The notes beneath the pieces were generated by a model. The model saw only the letters and a list, made by a program, of their open reading frames with translations. It was not told where the DNA came from and searched no databases. This document shows positions 36,401-44,101 of a stretch of DNA of 64,000 nt, piece by piece. This stretch comes from Terrisporobacter vanillatitrophus (GTDB lineage Bacteria; Bacillota; Clostridia; Peptostreptococcales; Peptostreptococcaceae): contig NZ_CP154625.1 of assembly GCF_051148895.1 (NCBI RefSeq), positions 2,914,001 to 2,978,000 on the forward strand, given 5' to 3'. How positions within the stretch are numbered: position 1 is the stretch's first letter; each line of letters opens with the position of its first letter. A program made the position numbers and the translations under genes.

Positions 36401-36607
36401 AACCCAGTCTTTTAAAGTTCTAGCAACAACATGGTGTATACCTGGGTTACCATTTGCTGTTGGAGGTCCTTCATAGAATACAAAGCTAGGATCATTTTGT
36501 CCTTTTTCTAATGTTCTTTCTAGTATATCTATTTGTTTCCAATATTCTGACACTTGACTCTCAGCATCTTTTACTGAGGAATCTACTAGTGGCTTAAATT
36601 TTGCCAT
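33494..36607 (-). CDS. ileS: Isoleucyl-tRNA synthetase, long (IleS2-like) form
   Basis: This 1037-residue class I synthetase charges tRNA-Ile. The HIGH-type motif is GNPGIHH (about residues 53-59), the KMSKS loop is KKMSKSRGN near 600, and the editing domain lies between. Length and the N-terminal block GWDTHGLPVELQVEKQLG, together with the long C-terminal anticodon-binding extension, point to the eukaryote-like IleS2 group rather than the shorter form with a zinc ribbon at the end. A T-box leader with an ATC specifier precedes it. Members of this group are often insensitive to mupirocin. Confidence 0.95.
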   Translation of the reverse strand: MAKFKPLVDSSVKDAESQVSEYWKQIDILERTLEKGQNDPSFVFYEGPPTANGNPGIHHVVARTLKDWVCRYKTMSGYQVKRKAGWDTHGLPVELQVEKQLGLTNKQQIEEYGIAEFNQKCRESVFTYESKWRNMTERMAYEVDLDNPYITLDNNYIESVWWILDKFNKEGYMYEGHKILPYCPRCGTGLASHEVAQGYKEVKTNTVVAKFKRKGTENEYFLAWTTTPWTLPSNVALTVNGEVDYLKVKKDDEIYYVSKPLANKVLGEGTYEILEEMKGADLEGVEYEQLMPFVTTDEKAFFITLGDYVTTEDGTGIVHTAPAFGEDDYNLGRKYNLPVLQPVDESGKFTATPWEGKFVMEDGLDVEIIKWLAKENKLFSKIKVEHNYPHCWRCQTPLVYYAKPSWYIEMTKLKDKLIENNNSVNWYPKFVGEGRFGNWLENLNDWAVSRTRYWGTPLNVWRCECGHKQSVGSREELAAKSIENIDPKTVELHRPYVDDIHLKCECCGKPMTRVTEVIDCWFDSGAMPFAQHHYPFENKENFDQLFPADYICEGIDQTRGWFYSLLAISTFVTGKAPYKNVLVNDLVLDKDGKKMSKSRGNTVDPFELFDKYGADALRWYLLYVSPPWTPIRFDESGLREIQSKFIGTIKNVYNFFALYANTDKVNPTDFFVDYKDRPELDRWILSRFNHLKKETEANLEIFEVNKTIRSIQAFINDDLSNWYIRRSRRRFWATELTEDKKAVYNTTYELLTELCKMIAPFAPYLSEEIYRDLTNEESVHLASYPRANEELIDLELEEKMEITKALVTLGRASREESKIKVRQPIQKVLVDGKYEAQISDVVDLIKEELNVKEVVFAADLSEYMNYSLKPNFKVLGPVLGNKMGMFAGTLGKLNANEVVPKLEVGEKVVVDLAGETFEFGKDEVLINISSKEGFDVCMENNIFVILDTNLTPKLIEEGYAREFISKVQQLRKSNDFEVLDNIDIKFCGDDEIAKAISNFDEYIKNETLALDIERVEENTLEVFDLNGHDTGIKVIRK

Positions 36608-36736
36608 GTTAAGTTCACCCTTTCTTGATCATTTATTAGTATAAAATTTAATTATTCCCATTTTTATTGACTTAAATGCCAATGTGTATATTTATAACTT
36701 TAGTTAGTTTAATTAAAAACATGGTATTTTGAATAT

Positions 36737-36985
36737 AAAAAAACTCGTCCCCTAATAAAAGGGACGAGTTGAAATCGCGTTACCACCCTAGTTCTATATA
36801 TACTTATAAGTATATATAACACTCTATAGTTTAACGGCACTAACCGGCACAGCTTAATCGATTAAAATCTTTCAGCCTGCAGCTCCAGAGTGATTTTCAA
36901 CTTTATTCAATACATTGGTTCTCAGCTTGTCCAACTCTCTGTAGAATATCCAAAAGTTTACTCTCTCTATCATTACTTTTTAAAA
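36737..36985 (-). ncRNA. T-box leader (isoleucine specifier) of ileS
   Basis: Read on the minus strand the leader ends in the conserved T-box AGGGTGGTAACGCG (36789-36776), followed by a strong terminator of CTCGTCCC and GGGACGAG stems with a T-run (36770-36737). A Stem I region lies at about 36985-36880, where ATC at 36894-36892, within GAAAATCACTC, is the likely specifier codon. Uncharged tRNA-Ile would pair with it and switch the T-box to the antiterminator form. The AT palindrome at 36795-36818 probably forms Stem III. The 130 nt between the terminator and ileS hold nothing else I recognise. Confidence 0.93.
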
Positions 36986-37058
36986 TATATAATTATATTC
37001 TTAAAGTATACAATAACTTATCTTTTCAGTCAACATAATTATTCTTTAAACATTTTTC

Positions 37059-37601
37059 TTATTCCATAGATGACGCAACTTCATCCTCTGCTAAAATGTT
37101 ATGATTATCTTCGCATAAATCAATCATATTGAATGATTCATTGCAGTGTTCATCTACATTAAAGAATATCTCATCTATATTTGTCATTTCATCTTGAATT
37201 AAAGATTTAAATTTATTTCTAAAAATTTTAAATTCTTTAACTAAATCATCATATTCTTTCGTTAAGACTACTATTCTTTCTTTACAATTTTCTATAATTT
37301 GCTTTGATTTTAATTCAGCATCTTCTACTATTATTTTTGCCTTCTTATTTGCAGCATCACAAGTATCTTTAGCTGCAGTTTGAGCAGTTATTAAAGTATC
37401 ATTTAAAGTTTTTTCTATAGTTTTATATCTACTCACTTGCTCTTGATATAATTTGATTTTTTCTTTTAAATCTAAGTTTTCTCTATACAGATTTTCAAAA
37501 TCTTCTTTTACTTTATCTAAGAATTCATCAACCTCATCTTCATGGTATCCTCTAAATCCTTTTTTAAACTCTTTATTTTCTATGTCCATTGGAGTTATCA
37601 T
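37059..37601 (-). CDS. DivIVA domain-containing protein
   Basis: The 180-residue protein begins with the DivIVA signature ITPMDIENKEFKKGFRGYHEDEVDEFLDKV (about 2-31), followed by coiled coils to about 140. DivIVA proteins bind curved membrane at septa and poles and recruit division or polar-growth factors. It follows ylmH by 11 nt at the end of the sepF-yggT-ylmH-divIVA cluster. The family has several paralogues, so the exact role (DivIVA or a relative) is open. Confidence 0.92.
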   Translation of the reverse strand: MITPMDIENKEFKKGFRGYHEDEVDEFLDKVKEDFENLYRENLDLKEKIKLYQEQVSRYKTIEKTLNDTLITAQTAAKDTCDAANKKAKIIVEDAELKSKQIIENCKERIVVLTKEYDDLVKEFKIFRNKFKSLIQDEMTNIDEIFFNVDEHCNESFNMIDLCEDNHNILAEDEVASSME

Positions 37602-37612
37602 ATATTCTCCTC

Positions 37613-38398
37613 CTACAATAATAATTTTCCTTGAACTTTAATTTTCCCTTTTTTTGTCAAATCGCCAATATTAATTATTTGTGATCGTCCTTTTCCCCTG
37701 ACAGAGATTAAAGACTCTGATTTTATTTCTTTTGAACAAGATATGACTTTTTCATAATTAACATGAACTTTTTCGCTATTTATTAACTTGGCACTTTCTT
37801 GTCTTGATATATTATATAACCCACTTATTATACAGTCTATCCTACTTGAGGAAACAGTAAAGTTAATTTCTTTATAATTAGGCGGATTGTAAAGAACTTC
37901 TTTTCTAGAAATTTCTTTCAATTTAACATTATTCCTAGCAACTTTTTCTAAGTTCATTAAAATAAAATCACAGATATCAAAGGTAACAATTACCTGGCAA
38001 AAGTTCTCATGTATAATTATATCTCCAATTTTTTCTCTTTTAATACCTAGACTTAATAAAGAGCCCAGATAATCTTTATGACTGATTGATTTAAACTTGA
38101 AATTCCCTTCGATTTGTATAAATCTCAAAGTTTCACTTATATCTTCATAATCCATATAAAATGGATAAATAAATACTATTTTTCGTTCACTTTCGTCATA
38201 TCCACCATCGACTGTATATTTTAAGTCATCATTGGAATTTAAAATAGCTTTAGCATTTTTCACTTCAAATGGATTTAAAAAGTCACTAAATCTTACGTCA
38301 TAATTTTTTAAACAACCATTTGCTTTATCAATTATTCTAAACATCTTATTTTTTAAATCTATGTCTTTAATATGAGATGTTAATTTTAATTTGTCCAT
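37613..38398 (-). CDS. YlmH family RNA-binding protein (S4 domain)
   Basis: This 261-residue protein has two N-terminal alpha/beta domains and a C-terminal S4 domain (about 180-240) with SRIDCIISGLYNISRQESAKLI. YlmH binds free 50S subunits with obstructed peptidyl-tRNA and contributes to the RQC pathway in Bacillus; rqcH is also in this window. It sits in the standard sepF-yggT-ylmH-divIVA order, 13 nt from yggT. Confidence 0.92.
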   Translation of the reverse strand: MDKLKLTSHIKDIDLKNKMFRIIDKANGCLKNYDVRFSDFLNPFEVKNAKAILNSNDDLKYTVDGGYDESERKIVFIYPFYMDYEDISETLRFIQIEGNFKFKSISHKDYLGSLLSLGIKREKIGDIIIHENFCQVIVTFDICDFILMNLEKVARNNVKLKEISRKEVLYNPPNYKEINFTVSSSRIDCIISGLYNISRQESAKLINSEKVHVNYEKVISCSKEIKSESLISVRGKGRSQIINIGDLTKKGKIKVQGKLLL

Positions 38399-38411
38399 TT
38401 TATTATCTATT

Positions 38412-38672
38412 TTACCAAACCAAACTATATATTAATTTTTGAACCATTGATATTACGAAGAAAGCTATAATTGGTGAAAAATCTATTGGAATATCTATAT
38501 ATCTAAACAAAACTTCTCTAATTGGTCCTACTAAAGGTTCAGTAAACATACTTAATACCTCATATGCTTTTGAATACCTAGCTCCTGGAAACCAAGACAT
38601 TAAACATTGTATTAAAATAAGCCAAGTTAGTATGTTTAAAAGCTTAATAAGTAATACGGCTATCATTTGCAT
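38412..38672 (-). CDS. YggT family membrane protein
   Basis: This 86-residue protein has two hydrophobic segments (about 4-26 and 65-84). The family pattern MSWFPGARYSKAYEVLSMFTEPLVGPIREVL is intact, with the conserved PGAR and TEPLVGPIR parts. It lies between sepF and ylmH. The role is not well defined; the location suggests the division apparatus. Confidence 0.93.
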   Translation of the reverse strand: MQMIAVLLIKLLNILTWLILIQCLMSWFPGARYSKAYEVLSMFTEPLVGPIREVLFRYIDIPIDFSPIIAFFVISMVQKLIYSLVW

Positions 38673-38691
38673 GTTTTTTCTCCTTTATTTA

Positions 38692-39162
38692 TTATTTTTG
38701 CCACGGAAAAAATGCTTTACTTTCTAATTCTTTTTTAATATTTGCGTCTATGTCCACATTGTTTGGCGCTAATATAAATATTGATTTAGAAACCTTTTGC
38801 ATACTTCCATCTAATATATATACTGCTCCACTTATGAAGTAGTATATAGATTTTTTTAGTTCTGGCTCTTCTTCTACACCTTCTAGGTTAACAATTACAG
38901 CTCTTCTTTGTCTTAAATGGTCTGCTATTATAGTCACATCATCATATTTTTTAGGTTCAGCAATAACCACTTTCATTTGACTGTTAGTATGTATATTAAC
39001 TACTTTACTACTTCTTGTTACATGAGAGTTAGCAGCTTCTAATTTAGGTTCATCTTGATCTTGTTCTTCTTGAATACCTTCGTATCCTTCTTCTTCTCCA
39101 TCATATTCTTCTTCATCAATTGACATCCAATCTTTAAACTTCTTTATAAATCCTTCACTCAT
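38692..39162 (-). CDS. sepF: Cell division protein SepF
   Basis: SepF bundles FtsZ and anchors it to the membrane. The 156 residues show an amphipathic N-terminal helix (MSEGFIKKFKDWM) for membrane binding, a long acidic linker (about 17-45) and the folded C-terminal domain with RRAVIVNLEGVE and FISGAVYILDGSMQK. Length and order are normal. It follows yggS by 23 nt. Confidence 0.95.
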   Translation of the reverse strand: MSEGFIKKFKDWMSIDEEEYDGEEEGYEGIQEEQDQDEPKLEAANSHVTRSSKVVNIHTNSQMKVVIAEPKKYDDVTIIADHLRQRRAVIVNLEGVEEEPELKKSIYYFISGAVYILDGSMQKVSKSIFILAPNNVDIDANIKKELESKAFFPWQK

Positions 39163-39185
39163 TTTATATTCCTCCCTAATATTTT

Positions 39186-39881
39186 CTATTTATTATAATT
39201 TCTTTGACCAAATATAGAAGTTCCTACTCTTATAATAGTAGCCCCTTCTTCTATAGCTATTTTATAGTCATGACTCATTCCCATAGATAAAGTATCCATT
39301 TCTACATTTGACAAGTTTAAATCCTCAATTTTCAATGATAAATTCTTTAAACCTTTAAATGCTTTTCTTATTTCTTCTTCATCATCTATAAAAGGAGCCA
39401 TTGTCATTAAACCTTTAATACGTATATTTTTATAATTAGTAGATACATTTTTAATAAAATCTATTACAAACTCTTCCTCTAATCCATGTTTACTTTCTTC
39501 TTTTGATATATTAACTTGAACTAAACAATTAATTACCTTGTCTATTTTTTCAGCTCTTTTTTGAATTTCTTCACATAAAGCTATTCTGTCTAAGGAGTGA
39601 ATCATATAAGCTTTATCAATTATATACTTTACCTTATTAGTTTGTAGAGTACCTATTAAATGATATCTAACCTTATCACCAATAACTTCATATTTTCTAG
39701 CTAACTCTTGAGGTTTATTTTCACCTATATCTGTAATTCCTGCATCTATAGCTTCTAAAACCTTATCTACATCCACAGTTTTAGTAACCGCCATTAAATT
39801 TACTTGTTCTTGTCTATTACTTTCTTTTCTTATATCATCAATATTTTGTTTAATGGATATTATATTATCTTTAATTGACAT
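39186..39881 (-). CDS. YggS family PLP-binding protein (PLP homeostasis)
   Basis: This 231-residue protein is a single-domain alanine-racemase-like PLP carrier. The PLP lysine is in LMAVTKTVD, and the phosphate loop GMSHDYKIAIEEGATIIRVG is intact. It starts at the ATG at 39881 behind AAGGTGG; the longer frame lacks a site. It precedes sepF, which is a very common pairing in Firmicutes and beyond. Confidence 0.94.
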   Translation of the reverse strand: MSIKDNIISIKQNIDDIRKESNRQEQVNLMAVTKTVDVDKVLEAIDAGITDIGENKPQELARKYEVIGDKVRYHLIGTLQTNKVKYIIDKAYMIHSLDRIALCEEIQKRAEKIDKVINCLVQVNISKEESKHGLEEEFVIDFIKNVSTNYKNIRIKGLMTMAPFIDDEEEIRKAFKGLKNLSLKIEDLNLSNVEMDTLSMGMSHDYKIAIEEGATIIRVGTSIFGQRNYNK

Positions 39882-39906
39882 AATTACCACCTTCTTATTT
39901 GTTTTA

Positions 39907-40983
39907 CTAGTTAATCTTTGCAATTCTTTTATTAATAAAATTAGGTTTTAAAATGATTCTATCATGTAATTTAACCGTATTTATTCCATTAGCTTCATTG
40001 CTTCTAAAGTCCACATATATATAAATATCGTCTTCAAAAGAAATTCCTTTAATTTCTATAAATTCAGGTTTATTATTTTCTTCATTTATAACATATAAAC
40101 CTATTTTATTATCTTTTTTAACTAAAGATTCTTTAGGTATTCTTAAAGCTTCCATTTGTTTATATATTATATCAAATTCTTCCACTCTTGTATCATAAAT
40201 TCCAATATTTTGTTGTGTAAATTTAGCTATTATAATAGAATAATTATCCTTTTTATATATTTTATATATTTCTCCATTTATTTCATTATCCTTAATTCCA
40301 ATTTTAACACTATCACCTTCATTAAACAACTTGTTATCCTCTCTTATAAACGCCATATAACATTCGTTATTATTTATCACTCTTGCTATAATAGTGCCTT
40401 GTTTTATCTTTTTATGGTTAGCTGTAGTTGATGTATAGTTATTACTTGCATTATCTATATCTTCTTTAGTGATATGGGATAAATACTCACTATTATATTT
40501 ATTTTCATTGTTGTCATATTTGTAAGAAATAATTCCAGATGTACTTGCATAGTAGTTAGTAGAATTAGATTTGATTTTTTCTTCTAATATATTTAGCTCC
40601 TCTTTTTTTACAGATAATATCCCTATTTTTAGTGAATTATTTTCACTTTCCAAATGTTTTATTTCTTCTTTCAAATTTTCTAGTTCTTCATTAATAGCTT
40701 CATCTATATTGTTATTATATACAGTAGCTATATTTTGAGATTTTTGAACTTTTTCATTACTGTTTACTAATAAAGATAGCGTTCCATTAGTATCACTTTT
40801 TATTAAATATTCATCTCTTATAACAATACCTTTTTCCTTAGTTTTCATAGTATAAAAATCATCTTTTAGTACTAGTACAGATGTATTTAATCCTATTAGT
40901 AAACCTACTCCTTTAAATATTAAGTATATAAATACTCCTAGTATAAAAAGTCTAGAATATTTTATCTTCTTCAACGGATTCAC
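39907..40983 (-). CDS. HlyD-like efflux-type adaptor protein, no transporter partner nearby
   Basis: This 358-residue protein has one N-terminal membrane helix (about 12-34) and a mostly extracytoplasmic body. A coiled coil around 85-130 (INEELENLKEEIKHLESENN) and beta-rich lipoyl/barrel-like segments on both sides fit HlyD-type adaptors. No ABC or RND transporter gene is adjacent. It lies just before yggS-sepF, in the division cluster, so a wall- or division-related role is possible. Its ATG overlaps no other gene, and its stop is 25 nt before the yggS start. Confidence 0.75.
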   Translation of the reverse strand: MNPLKKIKYSRLFILGVFIYLIFKGVGLLIGLNTSVLVLKDDFYTMKTKEKGIVIRDEYLIKSDTNGTLSLLVNSNEKVQKSQNIATVYNNNIDEAINEELENLKEEIKHLESENNSLKIGILSVKKEELNILEEKIKSNSTNYYASTSGIISYKYDNNENKYNSEYLSHITKEDIDNASNNYTSTTANHKKIKQGTIIARVINNNECYMAFIREDNKLFNEGDSVKIGIKDNEINGEIYKIYKKDNYSIIIAKFTQQNIGIYDTRVEEFDIIYKQMEALRIPKESLVKKDNKIGLYVINEENNKPEFIEIKGISFEDDIYIYVDFRSNEANGINTVKLHDRIILKPNFINKRIAKIN

Positions 40984-40987
40984 CCCA

Positions 40988-41050
40988 GTATTTAAATAAT
41001 ATTCTTATTTAAAAGTAATTAATTTATAATTTCTTTAAATATTATTTAAA
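40988..41050. repeat. AT-only inverted repeat
   Basis: ATTTAAATAATATT near 40990 and AATATTATTTAAAT near 41037 are exact reverse complements about 35 nt apart. No T-run makes it a terminator. In such AT-rich DNA it may be chance or a regulator site. Confidence 0.35.
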
Positions 41051-41080
41051 TCCTTCTTAATATGCAAATAGATTTACTTT

Positions 41081-41983
41081 TTAATCCTTATCTTCAGTAC
41101 AAATTTCTTCTTTTTTCTTGCAAAAACTTAATTTTGTCTCAGATATGACAACTGCAATAGATATAAAAACAAATCCTATAGCAAGTTTTGTTGTAATTTG
41201 TTCATTATAAACTATAATGGAAAATATAACCCCAAAAACAGCTTCCAAGCTTAATATTAAGGCTGCTGATGATGGATTTGTATGTTTAATTCCTATACTC
41301 TGAAAAAGAAGACCTATTGCTGTTGCAAATATACCAAGATATATTACTCCAAATACTGCTGTTTTGTTATACTCTACAGGAAATCCCTTTGTAATTATAA
41401 CTACTATCCATGATAATATTCCCACAACTGACAATTGTATTATGGTTAATATTAAAGCATCTTTACTTTTACAGTAAATGGATGTAGCTATAATATTTGC
41501 TGCTGCAAAAAATCCAGATAATATAGTAGCTAAATCTCCACCTGTTATATATAAGTTTTCATTTAATGATACTAATCCTATTCCCATTATACATACAAAA
41601 GCTGCAATGAAGTTGTATTTATCTGGCTTTTCTTTTATTACTATCCAATATAAAAACGGTACTATTACACAGTATATAGCAGATAAAAAAGCACTTTTCC
41701 CTGGAGTTGTATCTAAAGTTAATCCAAATACTTGCATCCAAAAGCTAATAAATAAAGTTATTCCCATCACTATACCACCCTTTAAATATCCTTTGTCTAT
41801 TACCTTTAATTTTTTATAATAAATTAATATTAGTGCTAAGGATCCTACAGAAAATCTTAATGCTAAAATAAAACTTGCGCTCATACTCACTGTTGCATCT
41901 TTTACTACAACAAATGTGCTTCCCCAAATTAATGCAGCCAAAAACAAAGCAATTTTTGACCAAATATATTTTTTATCTTTCAC
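41081..41983 (-). CDS. EamA/DMT family transporter
   Basis: This 300-residue protein has ten hydrophobic segments in two EamA repeats. The first repeat starts at LFLAALIWGSTFVVVKDA and the second near GFFAAANIIATSIYC, with the closing pattern GVIFSIIVYNEQITTKLAIGF. I start it at the GTG at 41983, behind AAGGAGAT; a 39-codon longer frame starting at 42100 lacks a binding site and is not hydrophobic in the right place. Substrate cannot be assigned. It is divergent from the DUF1540 gene. Confidence 0.88.
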   Translation of the reverse strand: MKDKKYIWSKIALFLAALIWGSTFVVVKDATVSMSASFILALRFSVGSLALILIYYKKLKVIDKGYLKGGIVMGITLFISFWMQVFGLTLDTTPGKSAFLSAIYCVIVPFLYWIVIKEKPDKYNFIAAFVCIMGIGLVSLNENLYITGGDLATILSGFFAAANIIATSIYCKSKDALILTIIQLSVVGILSWIVVIITKGFPVEYNKTAVFGVIYLGIFATAIGLLFQSIGIKHTNPSSAALILSLEAVFGVIFSIIVYNEQITTKLAIGFVFISIAVVISETKLSFCKKKEEICTEDKD

Positions 41984-42157
41984 TTTATATCTCCTTATAA
42001 AATAAATAATTTTCAAATTAAATTTTTCTATAATAATGTAACTATTATTATCATACCATAATGGGATATATTTCCAACCAAATAATATATCTTTATACAT
42101 ACTTTACTTTCTTTAGATAAAAATAAGATAATAAATTGTTGATTAGGAGGAAATAAT

Positions 42158-42466
42158 ATGCCTGAAAAGAAATTATATTGCAAAGCAACTAATTGTGCTC
42201 ATAATCGCGATGAATATTGTCGTGCTGGTTACATAAATGTAAGAGGTAATTCTGCATTAAAAACATCCGAAACTACTTGTTCAACATATTTTGCTGATAG
42301 TGTTGGCTTTTTTACTAGTGCAATAGAAATAGGTGGATACACAACCCCAGAAAATATAGTTTGCGAAGCTTGTAATTGTATTTATTACGATGACACGCGT
42401 TGTACTGCAAATAGCGTTCTTATTAATTCGCATTTTTCATCATGCGAAACATTTAAATGTGAATAA
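42158..42466 (+). CDS. DUF1540 domain-containing cysteine-rich protein
   Basis: This 102-residue protein holds two DUF1540 motifs: CKATNCAHNRDEYCRAG with C at about 36-47 (1) and CEACNCIYYDDTRCTA (2), each with an extra downstream Cys (TTCSTYF and SSCETF). The eight to ten cysteines could bind metal. Such proteins are small, common in clostridia and of unknown role, sometimes linked to sporulation. TAGGAGGAAAT precedes the ATG. Confidence 0.88.
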   Translation: MPEKKLYCKATNCAHNRDEYCRAGYINVRGNSALKTSETTCSTYFADSVGFFTSAIEIGGYTTPENIVCEACNCIYYDDTRCTANSVLINSHFSSCETFKCE

Positions 42467-42467
42467 T

Positions 42468-42505
42468 AACAAAAAAAGAGAGATATTAATCTCTCTTTTT
42501 TTGTT
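42468..42505. terminator. Bidirectional terminator between DUF1540 gene and serS
   Basis: AACAAAAAAAGAGAGAT (42468-42484) and its perfect reverse complement at 42489-42505 flank a 4-nt loop. A and T runs on both sides let it serve both convergent genes. Confidence 0.9.
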
Positions 42506-42518
42506 ATTTAAATTAAAA

Positions 42519-43796
42519 TTATTTTATAACATCAGTACCCATATATGGTCTTAATACTTCTGGTACTACAACTGATCCATCAGCTTGTTGATAGTTTTCA
42601 AGTATAGCTGCAACTGTTCTACCTACAGCAAGCCCTGAACCATTTAATGTATGACAATATTCAGCCTTAGAGTTTTTATCTCTTTTAAATCTTATACCAG
42701 CTCTTCTAGCTTGGAAATCTTCACAGTTTGAGCAAGAAGATATTTCAACGTATCTATTATATGATGGCATCCATACTTCTAAGTCATATTTATATGCAGC
42801 AGTAAATCCTAAATCCCCTGTACATATTCTAACAACTCTATATGGTATGTTTAATTTTTGTAATAAATATTCTGCATTAGCAGTTAATTTTTCTAATTCA
42901 TCATATGAAGTTTCTGGCGCAACTATTTTAACCATTTCAACTTTATTAAATTGATGTTGTCTAACAAGACCTCTAGTATCTCTACCTGCAGAGCCTGCTT
43001 CTGATCTAAAGCATGGAGTATAAGCAGTATAATTTAAAGGTAACTCATCATATGATAATATTTCATTTGCAACTATGTTTGTTAATGGTACTTCTGAAGT
43101 TGGTATTAAGTAGTAATCAGTACCTTCAACTTTGAACATATCTTCTCCGAATTTTGGAAGTTGTCCAGTTCCTATAAATGAGTTTGTGTTAGCCATAAAT
43201 GGTGGTATAAACTCAGTATATCCTTGTTCTTCTGTATTTGTATTTAAGAAGAAATTGGCTACAGATCTTTCTAATCTTGCACCTTTATCTCTATATAATG
43301 TAAATCTTGAACCAGTTATTTTAGCACCAGTTTCAAAATCTAAAATTTCTAAATCAGTACCTATATCCCAGTGAGCTTTGAAATCAAAATCAAATTTTCT
43401 CGGTTCTCCCCATTTTCTAACTTCTACATTATCTTCATCAGTATCACCTTGTGGAACGTTTGCATTCGGAACATTTGGTATTCTAAGTAATCTATATTGT
43501 AATTCATCTTGAACTTTTTTAACTTTTTCATCTAAAGCTTTTATGTTTTCAGATAATTCTTTAAGCTTAACTTTTTCCGCTTCAGCTTCCTCTTTTTTCC
43601 CTTCTTTCATTAGTTGAGGTATTTTCTTTTGTTCAACGTTCATTTCACTTTTTAAAACCTCAACTTCTTTTAATAATTCTCTTCTTTGATCATCAAGTTC
43701 TACAACAGCATCAAGGTCAAATTCTTTTTCCCCTCTTCTGTCCATAGATTTTTTAATATCTTCTAGATTTTCTCTTATCCTTTTGATATCTAACAT
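42519..43796 (-). CDS. serS: Seryl-tRNA synthetase
   Basis: This 425-residue class II synthetase shows the N-terminal coiled coil (about 30-100), motif 2 TPCFRSEAGSAGRDTRGLVRQHQF and motif 3 GSGLAVGRTVAAILENYQ with its conserved Arg. The length is standard. The AGGAAAG site precedes the ATG. No T-box is seen upstream, unlike ileS; a consensus-like promoter lies about 90-120 nt ahead. Confidence 0.96.
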   Translation of the reverse strand: MLDIKRIRENLEDIKKSMDRRGEKEFDLDAVVELDDQRRELLKEVEVLKSEMNVEQKKIPQLMKEGKKEEAEAEKVKLKELSENIKALDEKVKKVQDELQYRLLRIPNVPNANVPQGDTDEDNVEVRKWGEPRKFDFDFKAHWDIGTDLEILDFETGAKITGSRFTLYRDKGARLERSVANFFLNTNTEEQGYTEFIPPFMANTNSFIGTGQLPKFGEDMFKVEGTDYYLIPTSEVPLTNIVANEILSYDELPLNYTAYTPCFRSEAGSAGRDTRGLVRQHQFNKVEMVKIVAPETSYDELEKLTANAEYLLQKLNIPYRVVRICTGDLGFTAAYKYDLEVWMPSYNRYVEISSCSNCEDFQARRAGIRFKRDKNSKAEYCHTLNGSGLAVGRTVAAILENYQQADGSVVVPEVLRPYMGTDVIK

Positions 43797-43889
43797 TTTC
43801 TTTCCTCCTACATTTTATGTACAAATTGAATTATGTATATTCCCTAAGAAATATAAAAACATAAAGTATAATCAATCCATTTTAACTAT

Positions 43890-43918
43890 ATTTTAAGCAT
43901 TATAAATTATATTGTCAA
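43890..43918 (-). promoter_or_regulatory. Sigma-A promoter of serS
   Basis: On the minus strand TTGACA (43918-43913), 17 nt, then TAAAAT (43895-43890). About 90 nt of untranslated leader would precede the serS ATG at 43796. Confidence 0.7.
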
Positions 43919-44021
43919 ATAATTTAACTTCTATTATAATGAATTTCAATATTATTACTTTATCATATATAAGATTATAACCAATAATATTAATTTTTTC
44001 ACATATTATTCTAAAAAATAT

Positions 44022-44062
44022 AAAAAAAATGGTTCTTTATAAATAAAGAACCATCTTTTTAT
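44022..44062 (-). terminator. Terminator after agcS
   Basis: ATGGTTCTTTAT (44029-44040) pairs perfectly with ATAAAGAACCAT (44043-44054); on the minus strand eight Ts follow. Confidence 0.88.
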
Positions 44063-44101
44063 TAATTATTTACATTAATAATTAATAAAATTCAATTCAT
44101 A

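Larger units (their letters stand above)
43797..44101. other. Intergenic region between agcS and serS
   Basis: This 305-base gap holds the agcS terminator at 44029-44054 and the serS promoter at 43890-43918. No reading frame, T-box or RNA gene is seen in the rest. Confidence 0.7.

Noticed and set aside
43797..44021. Possible T-box leader ahead of serS
   Set aside because: No TGGTAACACG-type box and no strong terminator before the start; only a plain promoter is visible.
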